A model generated the notes under the pieces. That model did no database searches and was not told where the DNA came from. It saw only the letters and a program-made list of their open reading frames with translations. Of a stretch of 64,000 bases of DNA, positions 16,667 through 25,606 are shown piece by piece. The position numbers and the translations under genes are program-made. The stretch covers positions 256,832 to 320,831 of the forward strand of contig DP000238.1 of the NCBI GenBank assembly GCA_000200715.1, given 5' to 3'. The DNA comes from Cenarchaeum symbiosum A. Lineage in GTDB: Archaea > Thermoproteota > Nitrososphaeria > Nitrososphaerales > Nitrosopumilaceae. Positions within the stretch are counted from its first letter, which is position 1. Each line of letters begins with the position of its first letter.

Positions 16667-17104
16667 TCAGAATATGTTCACCGTGGCCGTTCCCTCCACC
16701 TCTAGCTCCCCGGAGACCGCGGTCGCAATTATCTTGTACGTGCCGTGCAGCGCGGCATCCCCGTCGCTCTTTATCTGATCCCAGACCAGGGCGGCCTCCT
16801 CGCCGGGCCCCATCGTGCGCTCTCCTCCCGAGGACTCTGGCGCGTACAGCTCTATCCCGTCGAGCTGCACCACCCTTACCCCGTACGAGGAATCGTCGAA
16901 CTCCAGCGGGACCGATCCTGTATTTATTATCCTTATCAGTATCTCCTCGCCCCTCCCAAAGCCCTGCTTGTCGGCAAGAACGGACAGGGACGGCCCCTCT
17001 ACGAACACCAGCGGGCCCCCGCCCGTATCCACCAGCAGGGCCCCGGCTATGCCGCCGGCAGCTGCACCAACACAGACCGCCAATACAAGCCCCGCCGGCA
17101 TCAT
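16667..17104 (-). CDS. Exported or membrane-anchored beta-rich protein
   Basis: A 145-residue protein with an N-terminal hydrophobic segment (PAGLVLAVCVGAAAGGIAGALLV) that can be a signal anchor, followed by a beta-rich domain ('EEILIRIINTGSVPLEFDDSSYGVRV', 'AALVWDQI', 'GTYKIIATAVSG'). The pattern resembles an Ig-like fold such as the BsuPI-type inhibitor domain, but this is tentative. The ATG overlaps the cbf5 stop (ATGA, 17101-17104), so it is the last gene of the long spc-cbf5 transcript. Confidence 0.6.
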   Translation of the reverse strand: MMPAGLVLAVCVGAAAGGIAGALLVDTGGGPLVFVEGPSLSVLADKQGFGRGEEILIRIINTGSVPLEFDDSSYGVRVVQLDGIELYAPESSGGERTMGPGEEAALVWDQIKSDGDAALHGTYKIIATAVSGELEVEGTATVNIF

Positions 17105-18102
17105 TCCTTCTCCTTGTAGGTGCCCTTTGAATGCCAGCTCTTTGGGTACGTGTCCGTCTTCATGATCAATCTTTTCGTCTTGAATGCGTGCCCCTTTGTG
17201 GCGTCGGCTATCACCTCTGCCTCCATCTCTGCCTCGGCTAGCGCCACCACCTCGCCTTTCTGCGTGTACACGCCTGCCAGATCGCCTATCCTTAGATTAT
17301 CCGAGACCTGCAGTATCCCCGGTATGGCCAGCTGCGCCCCGTGGCAGAGCGCGTCCACGGCAGAATCCCTTATCACCACCGCCTTGATGCCGGCTAGCGC
17401 CTCCTCGACCGGCCGGATGATCCTCTGCAGCCTGGAGCCGTCGCCCTCCTTCCACACGGCATACGCCTCTGCCAGCTCGTGCATTGTGACAAGCCCCGAG
17501 CCCTCGGTAAAGTGGTCGACGCGCGTCCTGCGCAGCTCTATCATAGACGCGCCAGATCCCACCACCTCGCCCATATCATATAGCAGCTTCCTGATGTACG
17601 TGCCCGCCTCGCACGAGACCCTCATCAATACCAGGCGCTCCTTCTGTTCCAAGACCTCTATCTCGTGGATGGTCTTGACACGGGTCCTCCTCAATACCGA
17701 CGACCTCTGGGGCGGCTTTTGGTGTATCGGGCCCGTAAAGAGGCGCGCAAGCTCGCCCAGTTTTTCAGAATCCTGCAGGGCGTGAAAGCGCCCCACCGCT
17801 ACATACTCCTTGGGGCCTATCAGCAGCACGCCGAGCGCCTTTGTGGCCTCGCCGAGCCCGAGCGGGAGCACGCCCGATACCTGCGGATCAAGCGTCCCGC
17901 TGTGGCCCGCCTTTGGTATCTCTAGTATCCTCTTTGCCCAGGCTACCGCCTCGTGGCTTGTCGGGCCCGGCGGCTTGTCCAACAATACGATCCCGTACTC
18001 TAAAAGCTGCTCGACGCTCCTCTTGTCGTGGTACGTGCCGTGCGCGTCATCTGTCACATCCTGGTCTATCACGCGGAGCCCCGAGAGCTGCGCCAGGGTC
18101 AA
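17101..18102 (-). CDS. cbf5: tRNA/rRNA pseudouridine synthase Cbf5 (TruB family)
   Basis: A 333-residue protein with the TruB catalytic block 'GHSGTLDPQVSGVLPLGLGEATK' (catalytic Asp in the TLDP motif), 'GTYIRKLLYDMGE', and a C-terminal PUA domain with 'GAQLAIPGILQVSDNLRIGDLAGVYT'. Cbf5 is the pseudouridine synthase of H/ACA RNPs and also makes Psi55 in archaeal tRNA. The TTG start at 18102 overlaps the stop of cmk (TTGA), implying coupling. This gene order is standard for archaeal spc operons. Confidence 0.93.
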   Translation of the reverse strand: MTLAQLSGLRVIDQDVTDDAHGTYHDKRSVEQLLEYGIVLLDKPPGPTSHEAVAWAKRILEIPKAGHSGTLDPQVSGVLPLGLGEATKALGVLLIGPKEYVAVGRFHALQDSEKLGELARLFTGPIHQKPPQRSSVLRRTRVKTIHEIEVLEQKERLVLMRVSCEAGTYIRKLLYDMGEVVGSGASMIELRRTRVDHFTEGSGLVTMHELAEAYAVWKEGDGSRLQRIIRPVEEALAGIKAVVIRDSAVDALCHGAQLAIPGILQVSDNLRIGDLAGVYTQKGEVVALAEAEMEAEVIADATKGHAFKTKRLIMKTDTYPKSWHSKGTYKEKE

Positions 18103-18656
18103 AGCATCTCTCTTACCTGCGACTTTGCAGACTGTATCACCTGGTCCGCATCAAGATTGTCGGTGTTTATCACCACGTTGAATATGCTCGAATCCTCGCC
18201 GAACTCAAAGTCGTACATCTTTTTGTACAGCACCTTGTTTGCCAGGTACCTGCGCCTGGTTATAGCCAGCGCCTCTGCCATGCCTATGCTGTCGCGGCTG
18301 CCCATGCGCCTTGAGCTGTTCTCGTGCGAGCCGGCAAGCCAGATCTTTATCCCGTCGTCTACCAGCCACGGCAGCGTATAGCTTGTTATGACCTTGCCGC
18401 CCTCGTCAAAGAGCGCCCTGAGGCTGTCGTCGACCCTTCTGTCAAACTCGGGGTTTTTGGATCTCTTGTCAAGGAACCTCATGCCCTCTTCTGTATCCCA
18501 CCAGTCGTCCCCGCCGGAGTCAAAGCCCTCCTCCCGCGCTATCCCCTTTAGCACGTCGCCGCCGCTCAGATATTCCAGCCCGAACTCTCCTGCTAGCGCC
18601 CGTGCTACTGTGGTCTTGCCCACCGCGGGGGGCCCCGATATGACTACCGAGCGCAT
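18099..18656 (-). CDS. cmk: Cytidylate kinase (archaeal type)
   Basis: A 185-residue protein starting at ATG 18656 (MRSVVISGPPAVGKTTVARA). The P-loop GPPAVGKTT and 'LSGGDVLKGIA' match archaeal CMP kinase, which phosphorylates CMP/dCMP. The 'DFEFGEDSSIFNVVINTDNLDADQV' end is typical. Its A of ATG is the A of the upstream TGA stop (1-nt overlap). Longer in-frame readings run back through the upstream gene and are not used. Confidence 0.88.
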   Translation of the reverse strand: MRSVVISGPPAVGKTTVARALAGEFGLEYLSGGDVLKGIAREEGFDSGGDDWWDTEEGMRFLDKRSKNPEFDRRVDDSLRALFDEGGKVITSYTLPWLVDDGIKIWLAGSHENSSRRMGSRDSIGMAEALAITRRRYLANKVLYKKMYDFEFGEDSSIFNVVINTDNLDADQVIQSAKSQVREML

Positions 18657-19285
18657 CAGCTGAGGTCCATTGTGGTCTTTGTCAGCTTCATGTTTATTCC
18701 GCTGAATGCTATCGAGGATAAAAAGTACCATGCCCACAGGTATATCGCGTTCTCCTCCTGGCATACATGCTCGGGGTCTGCCGCCTGCTCTGCCGTGCAT
18801 GTAAGCTGGAACCAGTCGCCTGGCAGCACGTTGAGCGGTATCGGCGAGACTGCCACCGTATACGGGAAGAGCTCCGGCAATACAAAATAGAATATGAGCA
18901 GCAGGGGCACCATCGTTATCATCATTGGGCGCATGTTCATCTGCATCATCTCCATGTTCATCTTGTTCATGTAGGAGGACTTTTTGCTCAGCTCGGCCTG
19001 CTTTGCCTGGTCTTTTGACTTGAAGGCGGCCATCCTCTCCTTCTGCCACGCGCGGGTCTCTTTCATTATCCTCCTCAGCTTGGTCTGGTCGATCATCTTC
19101 TTTCTTATCGCGGAATTGAAGAGGTTCAGCAGTATCCCAAAGCCGACCACGCTGAACAACACGGCCACGGCCCCCTTGATTACGGGGTCGTCGCTGCCAA
19201 GGGCGCCCCCTCCGCCCATCCCAAAGAATCCGCCGTCCTGCAGGATCACGTCCCCGAGGAAGAGCAGAATTGTCTCAATCATCAC
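18656..19285 (-). CDS. EMC3/TMCO1-like membrane insertase (DUF106)
   Basis: A 209-residue membrane protein. Predicted TM helices are near residues 36-58 (VIKGAVAVLFSVVGFGILLN), about 120-142 (MITMVPLLLIFYFVLPELF) and near the C-terminus (YLWAWYFLSSIAFSG). A long, charged, Met/Lys-rich coiled region lies between the first two ('LRRIMKETRAWQKERMAAFKSK'). That layout is the archaeal YidC-related DUF106/EMC3 family, which assists membrane protein insertion. It sits between adkA and cmk beside secY, the usual place in archaeal genomes. Confidence 0.85.
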   Translation of the reverse strand: MMIETILLFLGDVILQDGGFFGMGGGGALGSDDPVIKGAVAVLFSVVGFGILLNLFNSAIRKKMIDQTKLRRIMKETRAWQKERMAAFKSKDQAKQAELSKKSSYMNKMNMEMMQMNMRPMMITMVPLLLIFYFVLPELFPYTVAVSPIPLNVLPGDWFQLTCTAEQAADPEHVCQEENAIYLWAWYFLSSIAFSGINMKLTKTTMDLS

Positions 19286-19287
19286 GT

Positions 19288-19875
19288 CTACAGCCCTATT
19301 GCGTCTATTGCCTTTTGCGCCGCCAATTCAACCTTTCCCTCCGCGTTCTGGACCGCCTTTACGGGCGATCCCGATATTACAGAACAGGTCGATATCATCG
19401 ACTGGTGGAAGTTGAGCTCCTTTTTTATGCCGTCCAGGGTGACCTTGTCCCGGCTCCTGGTATCGTCCTGGAGCCTCCTGTTGTAGATATCCTCAGGCCT
19501 CGCATACACCGATATGAAGTTGCTCGGGCGTATCGCTTTTAGCACATGCTCTGGAAGCCCCGGATAGTACCCCGAAGGGGTCGAGATGAACGCATGGGTG
19601 TCGACTATCACATAATCCTCGGTAAGCCGGGCTATGGAGTCTGCCGCCGTCCTCTGCAGGTCCTGCTGCTCGGACATGGGGAGCTTGCGAAGCTTGTCCC
19701 TGTCGGTCACGCCCCTCTTTCTGGCCTCGTCAAACATCACTGTCCCAAAGCTGACCACGTTTACGGTCCTGCCGTTCTCTTTTAGTATCTCTACTAGCTT
19801 GGAGACCAGCGTGCTTTTGCCCACGCCGGGTATGCCGACTATGACTACTTTTTTACTTTCTGCCAAGCAACGCAC
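19288..19875 (-). CDS. adkA: Adenylate kinase, archaeal AdkA type
   Basis: A 195-residue protein with the P-loop VIVGIPGVGKSTLVSKL and 'VNVVSFGTVMFDEA', characteristic of the trimeric archaeal adenylate kinase rather than bacterial Adk. Motifs 'DTHAFISTPSGYYPGLP' and 'DDTRSRDKVTL' also fit. It interconverts AMP, ADP and ATP. The start overlaps the secY end by 23 nt; a start slightly downstream (for example Leu4/Ala5 region) is possible. Confidence 0.9.
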   Translation of the reverse strand: MRCLAESKKVVIVGIPGVGKSTLVSKLVEILKENGRTVNVVSFGTVMFDEARKRGVTDRDKLRKLPMSEQQDLQRTAADSIARLTEDYVIVDTHAFISTPSGYYPGLPEHVLKAIRPSNFISVYARPEDIYNRRLQDDTRSRDKVTLDGIKKELNFHQSMISTCSVISGSPVKAVQNAEGKVELAAQKAIDAIGL

Positions 19876-21289
19876 CGAGCCGCGGCATGACCACCTCCAC
19901 CTGCTCCCTTACCAGCTGGTTGTAGTAGTTTATCAGAATATCGACCATCAGCAGTATCCCTATCCCGCTGCCAAACACGCCGAGCACATCAGAGGCGCCG
20001 GCGAGGGCGCCGAGTATCATGGATCCTATGATTGTCACCGACGGGATGTACTTGTTGAGCAGCACCTCTATCGGCTGGTTGGACCTGCGGAATCCGGGTA
20101 TCTGCACGTCGGCATCGAGGAGGTTCTTTGCCGCGCTCTTGGGCGAGAGCCCGCCAAGCTCCACCCAGAGCTTGCCAAAGACCACCACTATCCCTATCAT
20201 GAATAGCACATACCCGACGGCCCGCATGGGGTCGAGCGCCGCAATGTCGAGCCCTCTTGGCGGCGTTATATAGTATACAATGCCGCCGATCGGAGTCGAC
20301 GGATTGGTCAGATCGAACTGGGCCAGCACGTTGAGGAAGATGTTGTCGTTTCGCGGGTTAAAGTTGGACCAGAACATCTGGCCTATGAATATCGCGTTGG
20401 CCGTGAGCGCCGAGGCGAGTATGACGGGTATGTTGGAGACGTACATCAGCTTTATCGGGTAGGTGGCAGAAAAGCCCCTGTACTTTGTGGATACTATGGG
20501 TATCTCTATCTTCATGCCCTGGGTGTACACAAGTATGAGCAGCACGCCGCCAGTGAGTAACAGCCCGAATATACTGGGCAGCTGGTTGTACCTAAAGAAG
20601 ATATCCTCGAAGTTGCCCATGCCGACGGACGCCCACTGGCCTATGAACGGGAATATTCCCACTGCAAAGCCGTCGCCTGCGGGAAGGGGGCTGAACAAGC
20701 TCCACAGTATCTGCTGTGCGACGCCCGCCATTATGAACAGGCTGATGCCGCTCCCGAGGCCCCATCCTTTCTGGATGAGCTCGTCGAGGAACATTATGAT
20801 TATCGACGACGCCATGAGCTGCCCTATCAGTATGTACAGAACACTGGGATCCGCTATCCCGGGGCCGTACACGGCTATCCCGTATATCGAGGATTCGACC
20901 ACTATCACAACGTATGAGACCATCTTGGTGGCAGTCTGGAAGATGCCGCGCTCTTCGGGTTTTTTAAAGTCGAACTTTAGTATCTCTGATCCCCTGAGCA
21001 GCTGCATGAGCAGTCCTGCCGTCACTATCGGGCCTATGCCGAGCTCGACTAACGTGCCCTGCTGGGAGGCAAATATCACCCTGGCAAACGCGAGAAAGTC
21101 AAACTCTGGGACCGTCGCCCCGAACAGGGGCGTCTGGGCCATCACCATGTATATGAGAAGGGCAAGCCCGCACCAGAGCAGCCTTGTCTGCAGGCTGAGC
21201 TTCTTTTTCGGCTTTGGGACCTGAGGCAGGTACGGCTCTGCAACCAGCACCATCTTGCGTATGAGTGCGGTTGCCGTGCCCTCTGCCAT
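19853..21289 (-). CDS. secY: Protein translocase subunit SecY
   Basis: A 478-residue, ten-helix channel protein of the archaeal SecY/Sec61-alpha family. Evident features are an N-terminal 'LQTRLLWCGLALLIYMVM', a plug region, 'GIGPIVTAGLLMQLL', 'DELIQKGWGLGSGISLFI' and the helix 10 end 'GIGILLMVDILINYYNQL'. It forms the protein-conducting channel with SecE, which is encoded at 32661-32822. It is placed directly after uL15 with no gap. Confidence 0.95.
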   Translation of the reverse strand: MAEGTATALIRKMVLVAEPYLPQVPKPKKKLSLQTRLLWCGLALLIYMVMAQTPLFGATVPEFDFLAFARVIFASQQGTLVELGIGPIVTAGLLMQLLRGSEILKFDFKKPEERGIFQTATKMVSYVVIVVESSIYGIAVYGPGIADPSVLYILIGQLMASSIIIMFLDELIQKGWGLGSGISLFIMAGVAQQILWSLFSPLPAGDGFAVGIFPFIGQWASVGMGNFEDIFFRYNQLPSIFGLLLTGGVLLILVYTQGMKIEIPIVSTKYRGFSATYPIKLMYVSNIPVILASALTANAIFIGQMFWSNFNPRNDNIFLNVLAQFDLTNPSTPIGGIVYYITPPRGLDIAALDPMRAVGYVLFMIGIVVVFGKLWVELGGLSPKSAAKNLLDADVQIPGFRRSNQPIEVLLNKYIPSVTIIGSMILGALAGASDVLGVFGSGIGILLMVDILINYYNQLVREQVEVVMPRLGALLGRK

Positions 21290-21706
21290 CTATGATAGCA
21301 CCTCTCCGCCTGCCCGCTTTATCTTTTCCTCGGCAGAGGCGGTCAGCCTGGAGATCTTTACCGAGTAGGCGCCAGATACGGTGCCCCCTCCCAGCAGCTT
21401 GTCATATCCGCTGGCTGCAAGGTCTATGACCTTTTTCCCGCCCTCTTCTGTCCCAAACCTTGTGTGGAAGTCGTCAAGATCCCTTACAGAGGCCCATTTC
21501 TTGGCCGCGTTGGAGTGGGGCGGGTGCGTGCTGTCGTGCCCAAAGTGGCCGGGGTCTTCTTTGAGCATGCTGCTAAAGTGGTGCTTTAGCTGGCCCGATA
21601 CTCCGACTCCCCCCTTGTGTCCGCTCGCCCTGTGCTGGCCCACCTGGCCCCAGCCGTGGGTCCTGGAACCCCTGAGTTTTCTCGTCTTGCGGTTGCGGGT
21701 GGCCAT
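21290..21706 (-). CDS. rpl15: 50S ribosomal protein uL15
   Basis: A 138-residue basic protein with the start 'TRNRKTRKLRGSRTHGWGQVGQHRASG' typical of archaeal/eukaryotic uL15 (L27a) and a C-terminal 'VSGAYSVKISRLTASAEEKIKRAGGE'. It follows uL30 immediately, in the standard spc order. Confidence 0.95.
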   Translation of the reverse strand: MATRNRKTRKLRGSRTHGWGQVGQHRASGHKGGVGVSGQLKHHFSSMLKEDPGHFGHDSTHPPHSNAAKKWASVRDLDDFHTRFGTEEGGKKVIDLAASGYDKLLGGGTVSGAYSVKISRLTASAEEKIKRAGGEVLS

Positions 21707-22174
21707 TTAGATCATGCTCCTGACTAGCTCGGATAGCTCGCGGTTGGCGCCAAGGACGCCCTTTTGCCCGTACATTTTCTTTGTGCTTCTCTTAAAGCCG
21801 TGCCTTGGCGGGGCGAGCGCAAACCACGGCTTGATGCGGTCTATCTTTGACATCGATGCCTTGCCGGTGGCTAGCGCGTCTGCGAGCTCTTTTATCCCGG
21901 GATAGTCGGTCCCCTCGAGGTCTTTTTCTGTGAGCTTTTTGTAGCCAGGGCCCCTGCCCCTCTTGGTTAATAGTTCCATGGCCAATCCGGCGTCAATCTC
22001 CTGCCATGCAACATAGTGCTTTACCTTGTCCAGCATGCCGCGGGTGTTCTCTTTTGACTGTATTATTGTCGCCCGGTGCTTTTTCTCCAGTCTGAGCAGC
22101 TTTAGCGTGGTCTCCGCCCAGTGGGGCACGTCAGCCTGCCCCTTTATCCTGACAACTATGTATGCGCCCGCCAT
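21707..22174 (-). CDS. rpl30: 50S ribosomal protein uL30
   Basis: A 155-residue protein of archaeal length (bacterial L30 is about 60). It begins 'AGAYIVVRIKGQADVPHWAETTLKLLRL' and has the archaeal/eukaryotic L7-like 'LTKRGRGPGYKKLTEKDL' segment. It lies between uS5 and uL15 with spacings of 4 and 0 nt. Confidence 0.94.
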   Translation of the reverse strand: MAGAYIVVRIKGQADVPHWAETTLKLLRLEKKHRATIIQSKENTRGMLDKVKHYVAWQEIDAGLAMELLTKRGRGPGYKKLTEKDLEGTDYPGIKELADALATGKASMSKIDRIKPWFALAPPRHGFKRSTKKMYGQKGVLGANRELSELVRSMI

Positions 22175-22178
22175 ATAA

Positions 22179-22838
22179 TCATCCCTGGCTGAACGTCTGC
22201 CTCAGGCATTCCAGCACCGCCTTGGACGTCGAGTTTGTCGTCGGCGTGGATCCCTTTGCTGTCGTATATGCATCCTTGAGCCCCGCAAGCTCAAGCAGCC
22301 TCCTTATCTTGCCCCCGGCAACAAGGCCGAGCCCCCTCGGGGCTGGGAGTATCTCTATTACCACGCTGCCGCCCTTGCCCCTTACTTTGAATGGGACCGA
22401 GTGCTTTTGGTCGCATCTGCATTCCCAGCTGCCGCAGCCGAGCTTTATCGGGCCGACATTTAGCAGGGCCTGGTTGTTTGCCTTTTCTATGGCTATCCTC
22501 ATCTGCTTTGCCTTGCCCTGGCCTATCCCCAGATAGCCGTTCTCGTTGCCTGCTGCCACTATCGCCTTGAAGCGCGTGGACTGGCCGTTGGATGTCATCT
22601 TTTGTATGATGCCCACGTCTACGACCTCGGTCTTGAGGTCGGGGAGGAGCTTTTTGATTATTCCTGATTCCTGTATGCGGGCCCCCGCCTCTTGGATCTC
22701 CTCAAGGGATGTGATCTCGCCTGCGTTGACCCTCTTGCCCAAGGCGGTCTTTGGGACCCATGGGGCCTCCTCGCGCGGCTCTCTGCGGCGCCTGGGACGG
22801 CCGTCCCGCCCGCCTGGCCTGGACTGGGGGTGACTCAT
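22179..22838 (-). CDS. rps5: 30S ribosomal protein uS5
   Basis: A 219-residue protein. The S5 motifs 'QSTRFKAIVAAGNENGYLGIGQGKAKQ' and 'VRGKGGSVVIEILPAPRGLGLVAGGKIRRLLELAG' are clear. The first 30 residues are an Arg/Pro-rich extension (RPGGRDGRPRRRREPREEA), common in archaeal S5. The start overlaps the uL18 stop by 1 nt. Confidence 0.95.
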   Translation of the reverse strand: MSHPQSRPGGRDGRPRRRREPREEAPWVPKTALGKRVNAGEITSLEEIQEAGARIQESGIIKKLLPDLKTEVVDVGIIQKMTSNGQSTRFKAIVAAGNENGYLGIGQGKAKQMRIAIEKANNQALLNVGPIKLGCGSWECRCDQKHSVPFKVRGKGGSVVIEILPAPRGLGLVAGGKIRRLLELAGLKDAYTTAKGSTPTTNSTSKAVLECLRQTFSQG

Positions 22839-23317
22839 TACATATCCCCGTCTATGACCGTCTTTATCTGCTTTACGTCGTTCTTTACGGTCAGATGCTC
22901 CCCGCTTATCCTCTCATCGGGGGGGAATGTCGAGGGGTCTATGGGGACGTCTACTCCCGCATCGGAGACCCCCTTGAGGGCCGCCGATATCCTGTCGGTG
23001 TACCTTCTAGTCCCCGTGTACATTATGGCGCTCTTGGCGCCCTTTTTGACTGCCCTCTTGCCCGCAAGATACCCTGTCAGGTAGGAAGCGGGGATGCTCT
23101 TTCTGGATCCCTTCCAGCCCTTGGAGGCGAGGTATCTGGAATGCCCCGAGGCTATCACCACGTCGCCGTCCATCTTGGGCGCATGGATCTGCACCTGGGC
23201 GTTCTCGTTGCTGATGTGTACGGTCACAAAGTCGCGCCTGCCCATCAGCATGCTTCGGCGCTTTTTGTAGTTGGTCTTCTCCTCTCTGAGCCTCCGGAGA
23301 ATCCTTGAATGGGCCAT
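22838..23317 (-). CDS. rpl18: 50S ribosomal protein uL18
   Basis: A 159-residue 5S-rRNA-binding protein. It starts 'AHSRILRRLREEKTNYKKRRSML' and contains 'RDFVTVHISNENAQVQ' and 'GYLAGKRAVKKGAKSAIMYTGTRRY'. A TATA box (TTTATAAGAG on the minus strand, 23342-23351) about 27 nt upstream shows that this spc segment starts here. In many archaea L32e and L19e precede L18, but here they are separate at 30.7 kb. Confidence 0.94.
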   Translation of the reverse strand: MAHSRILRRLREEKTNYKKRRSMLMGRRDFVTVHISNENAQVQIHAPKMDGDVVIASGHSRYLASKGWKGSRKSIPASYLTGYLAGKRAVKKGAKSAIMYTGTRRYTDRISAALKGVSDAGVDVPIDPSTFPPDERISGEHLTVKNDVKQIKTVIDGDM

Positions 23318-23351
23318 GTATAAGGCGCGGCCGGGAATGCTCTTATAAACG

Positions 23352-24257
23352 TTAGATGCCGAGCGCGAGCAGCAGGGCCTTTTGCGAGTGCAGCCTGTTC
23401 TCCGCCTCGTCCCATACCGCGGACTGCGGCCCGTCGATTACCTCTCCGTCGACCTCCTGGCCGCGCTTTGCGGGAAGGCAGTGCATAAAGATCGCATCGT
23501 CTGCCGCCTTTTTCATCAGGGGTGCATTCACCCTGTACTTTGGCAGAAACTTGCGCTCCCTTTCTTTGTCCATGTTGTGTATGGATGCAAATGTATCGGT
23601 GAATACTATGTCCGCGCCGGCGGCAGCTTCTGCCGGGTCGGTGGTAAGCTTTACGTCTATGGATTCCCTGCATTTGTCCACCACGCCCGGAATGGGGCGG
23701 AAGACTGCGGGCGTGGCCACGGATATGTCAATGCCTACTGCCGCGCAGCCGTACAGAAGGGAGTTGCAGACGTTGTTGCCGTCGCCTATCCAGGCAGCCC
23801 TTAGCCCTTTCAGCCTGCCCTTTCTCTCTTTTATCGTCATCAGGTCGGCAAGTATCTGGCAGGGATGGAACGTATCTGAGAGCCCGTTTATCACGGGGAC
23901 CGAGGCGCTTGCGGCAATCTCCTCTATTGTCTCATGGCCAAAGACCCTTGCCACTATCACATCTACGTATCCTGATAGCGCCCTTGCCGTATCCGGTATG
24001 GTCTCGCCGCGGGAGAGCTGCATGTCCCCGGGCGGGAGGTATATGGCCTCCCCGCCGAGCTGGAACATTCCTGCAGCAAAGCTTACGCGCGTCCTTGTCG
24101 ACGGCTTTTGAAATACCATGGCAAGCGTCCTGCCGTCTAGCGGGTGGGCCTTGCTCCTGCCGCCTTTTTTGAGCCTGATGGCCGATTCAATTATCCCCAG
24201 GATCTCTTTTCTGTCGAGCTCCGCGCCCGTAAGCAGGTCCTTGGATCTTATCTTCAA
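23352..24257 (-). CDS. argF: Ornithine carbamoyltransferase
   Basis: A 301-residue protein starting at TTG 24257 ([20 protein letters not shown]). It has the carbamoyl-phosphate motif 'FQKPSTRTRVSFAAGM', 'HPCQILADLMTIKE' and 'FMHCLPAKRGQEVDGEVIDG', the last specific for OTC over ATC. It makes citrulline in arginine synthesis. The TTG start overlaps the ftsY stop (TTGA, 24254-24257), so it is translated from the pfdA-ftsY-argF transcript. Confidence 0.92.
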   Translation of the reverse strand: MKIRSKDLLTGAELDRKEILGIIESAIRLKKGGRSKAHPLDGRTLAMVFQKPSTRTRVSFAAGMFQLGGEAIYLPPGDMQLSRGETIPDTARALSGYVDVIVARVFGHETIEEIAASASVPVINGLSDTFHPCQILADLMTIKERKGRLKGLRAAWIGDGNNVCNSLLYGCAAVGIDISVATPAVFRPIPGVVDKCRESIDVKLTTDPAEAAAGADIVFTDTFASIHNMDKERERKFLPKYRVNAPLMKKAADDAIFMHCLPAKRGQEVDGEVIDGPQSAVWDEAENRLHSQKALLLALGI

Positions 24258-25606
24258 CGCCTGAATCTCCCCTTCCACGATCCCTTGGCCTCTTTGCCCT
24301 GCCTGCCTTCCGAGATCCACGATTTTATTTTGGATGCTGCCCTTTCTGCCTCGTCGTCGGTCTCGGGCGGGGGCGTGTCATGCAGCTCAAGGTATGCCTC
24401 GATGTCCTTTGTGTCTATTCCGTCAAAGGGGTCGCCGCCTTTGGGGTGCTCTTTGCCGTCGTGCGGTGACTGCTCTGCTGCCTGCTCCTGCTCTCGCCGC
24501 TTGTTCGCCTCCATCTCCTCTTGCTCCCGCTCCTTTGCTGCCTGTGCATCTGTCTTTTGCTCTCGCCGCTTGTTCGCCTCCATCTCCTCTTCCTCCACAG
24601 ATGAGCCGCTGTTCACGACTGCAACCTCCGTTTCGCGCACAGTCTCCGGGATCTCCCCGGCAGGCGGGGCACCCCCAGATTTGGCGGCTTCTGTACCCTG
24701 CACGCCCTCGCTGCCAAACACGGTCTCGATGAACGTCTCCTTGCTAAAAGGCCTTATGTCGCCGTACTCCTGCCCCGTTCCCACGTAGATCACGGGCGTG
24801 GACGTGGTCTTTACTATCGAGAGCGCCGCGCCGCCCCTTGCATCCGCGTCGTTCTTTGTCAGTATCGAGCAGTCAAACTTGATGTGCTCGTGGAACTCCC
24901 CTGCCTGGTTTACAGTGTCGTTGCCCGCCAGCGAATCGCCCACAAAGATCTTGAGGTCGGGCTGCACCACGCGGATTATCTTTTCAATCTGCTCCATCAG
25001 GTTCTTGCTGGTCTGCATCCTGCCCGCCGTGTCCACCAGCACGCAGTCCACGCCGTGCGACCTGGCGTACAGGACTGCGTCACGGGCCACTGCCGCCGGG
25101 TCGGAACCGTAGTTTTGAGCCACGATCTTTAGGTTTAGCCGCTTTGCGTGCTCGCGCAGCTGCTCTATTGCGCCCGCGCGAAACGTGTCTGCGGCAGCCA
25201 GCACCACGGATAACTTGGAGTCCCTCAGCATATGGGCTATCTTGGCCACGCTTGTGGTCTTGCCGGTCCCGTTTATTCCGACGAACACTATGATGTAGGG
25301 ATCATCCTTTTTGGCCCTGATTCTCTCCAGCAGGTCCACCGCGCCGGCGCCGTCAAAGAGGTCGGAGATTATCCCGATGAGGCTCTCCCTTACATGCTCC
25401 CCTATGACGTGCTTGTCCACGCTGGTGCCCACCAGCCTGCCCTTGAGGTCCTCCTTTATGGAATCTGCAACCTCTGCCGCCACGTCGGATTCGAGCAGCG
25501 AGATCTCCAGCTCGTCTAACATGCCCGTTATGTCCTTCTCCTTGAGCTCCTTCTCGGCCAGGCTTTTGGCCGCGTTAGAAAATGCAGACTTTATGCTATC
25601 AAACAT
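24254..25606 (-). CDS. ftsY: Signal recognition particle receptor FtsY with long C-terminal extension
   Basis: A 450-residue protein. Residues 1 to about 290 are the NG domain: N-terminal helices, '[18 protein letters not shown]' (G1), '[13 protein letters not shown]', '[11 protein letters not shown]' (G3) and '[15 protein letters not shown]' (G4-like TK-D). FtsY binds SRP54 at the membrane. Oddly, after the NG domain come ~150 charged residues with a 23-residue duplicated block ([11 protein letters not shown]...) and a C-terminal '[19 protein letters not shown]' module. Most FtsY proteins carry the acidic extension at the N-terminus. The start overlaps pfdA by 8 nt. Confidence 0.9.
24489..24591 (-). 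repeat. 34-bp direct repeat within ftsY
   Basis: The sequence tgctctcgccgcttgttcgc and its 14-bp continuation occur identically at 24489-24522 and 24558-24591, 69 bp apart. Both keep the frame and encode the repeated [11 protein letters not shown] block of the C-terminal extension. Confidence 0.85.

Noticed and set aside
18657-19049. N-terminal extension of the cytidylate kinase frame
   Set aside because: It runs back through the EMC3-like gene in another frame. The kinase fold begins at ATG 18656 with its P-loop.
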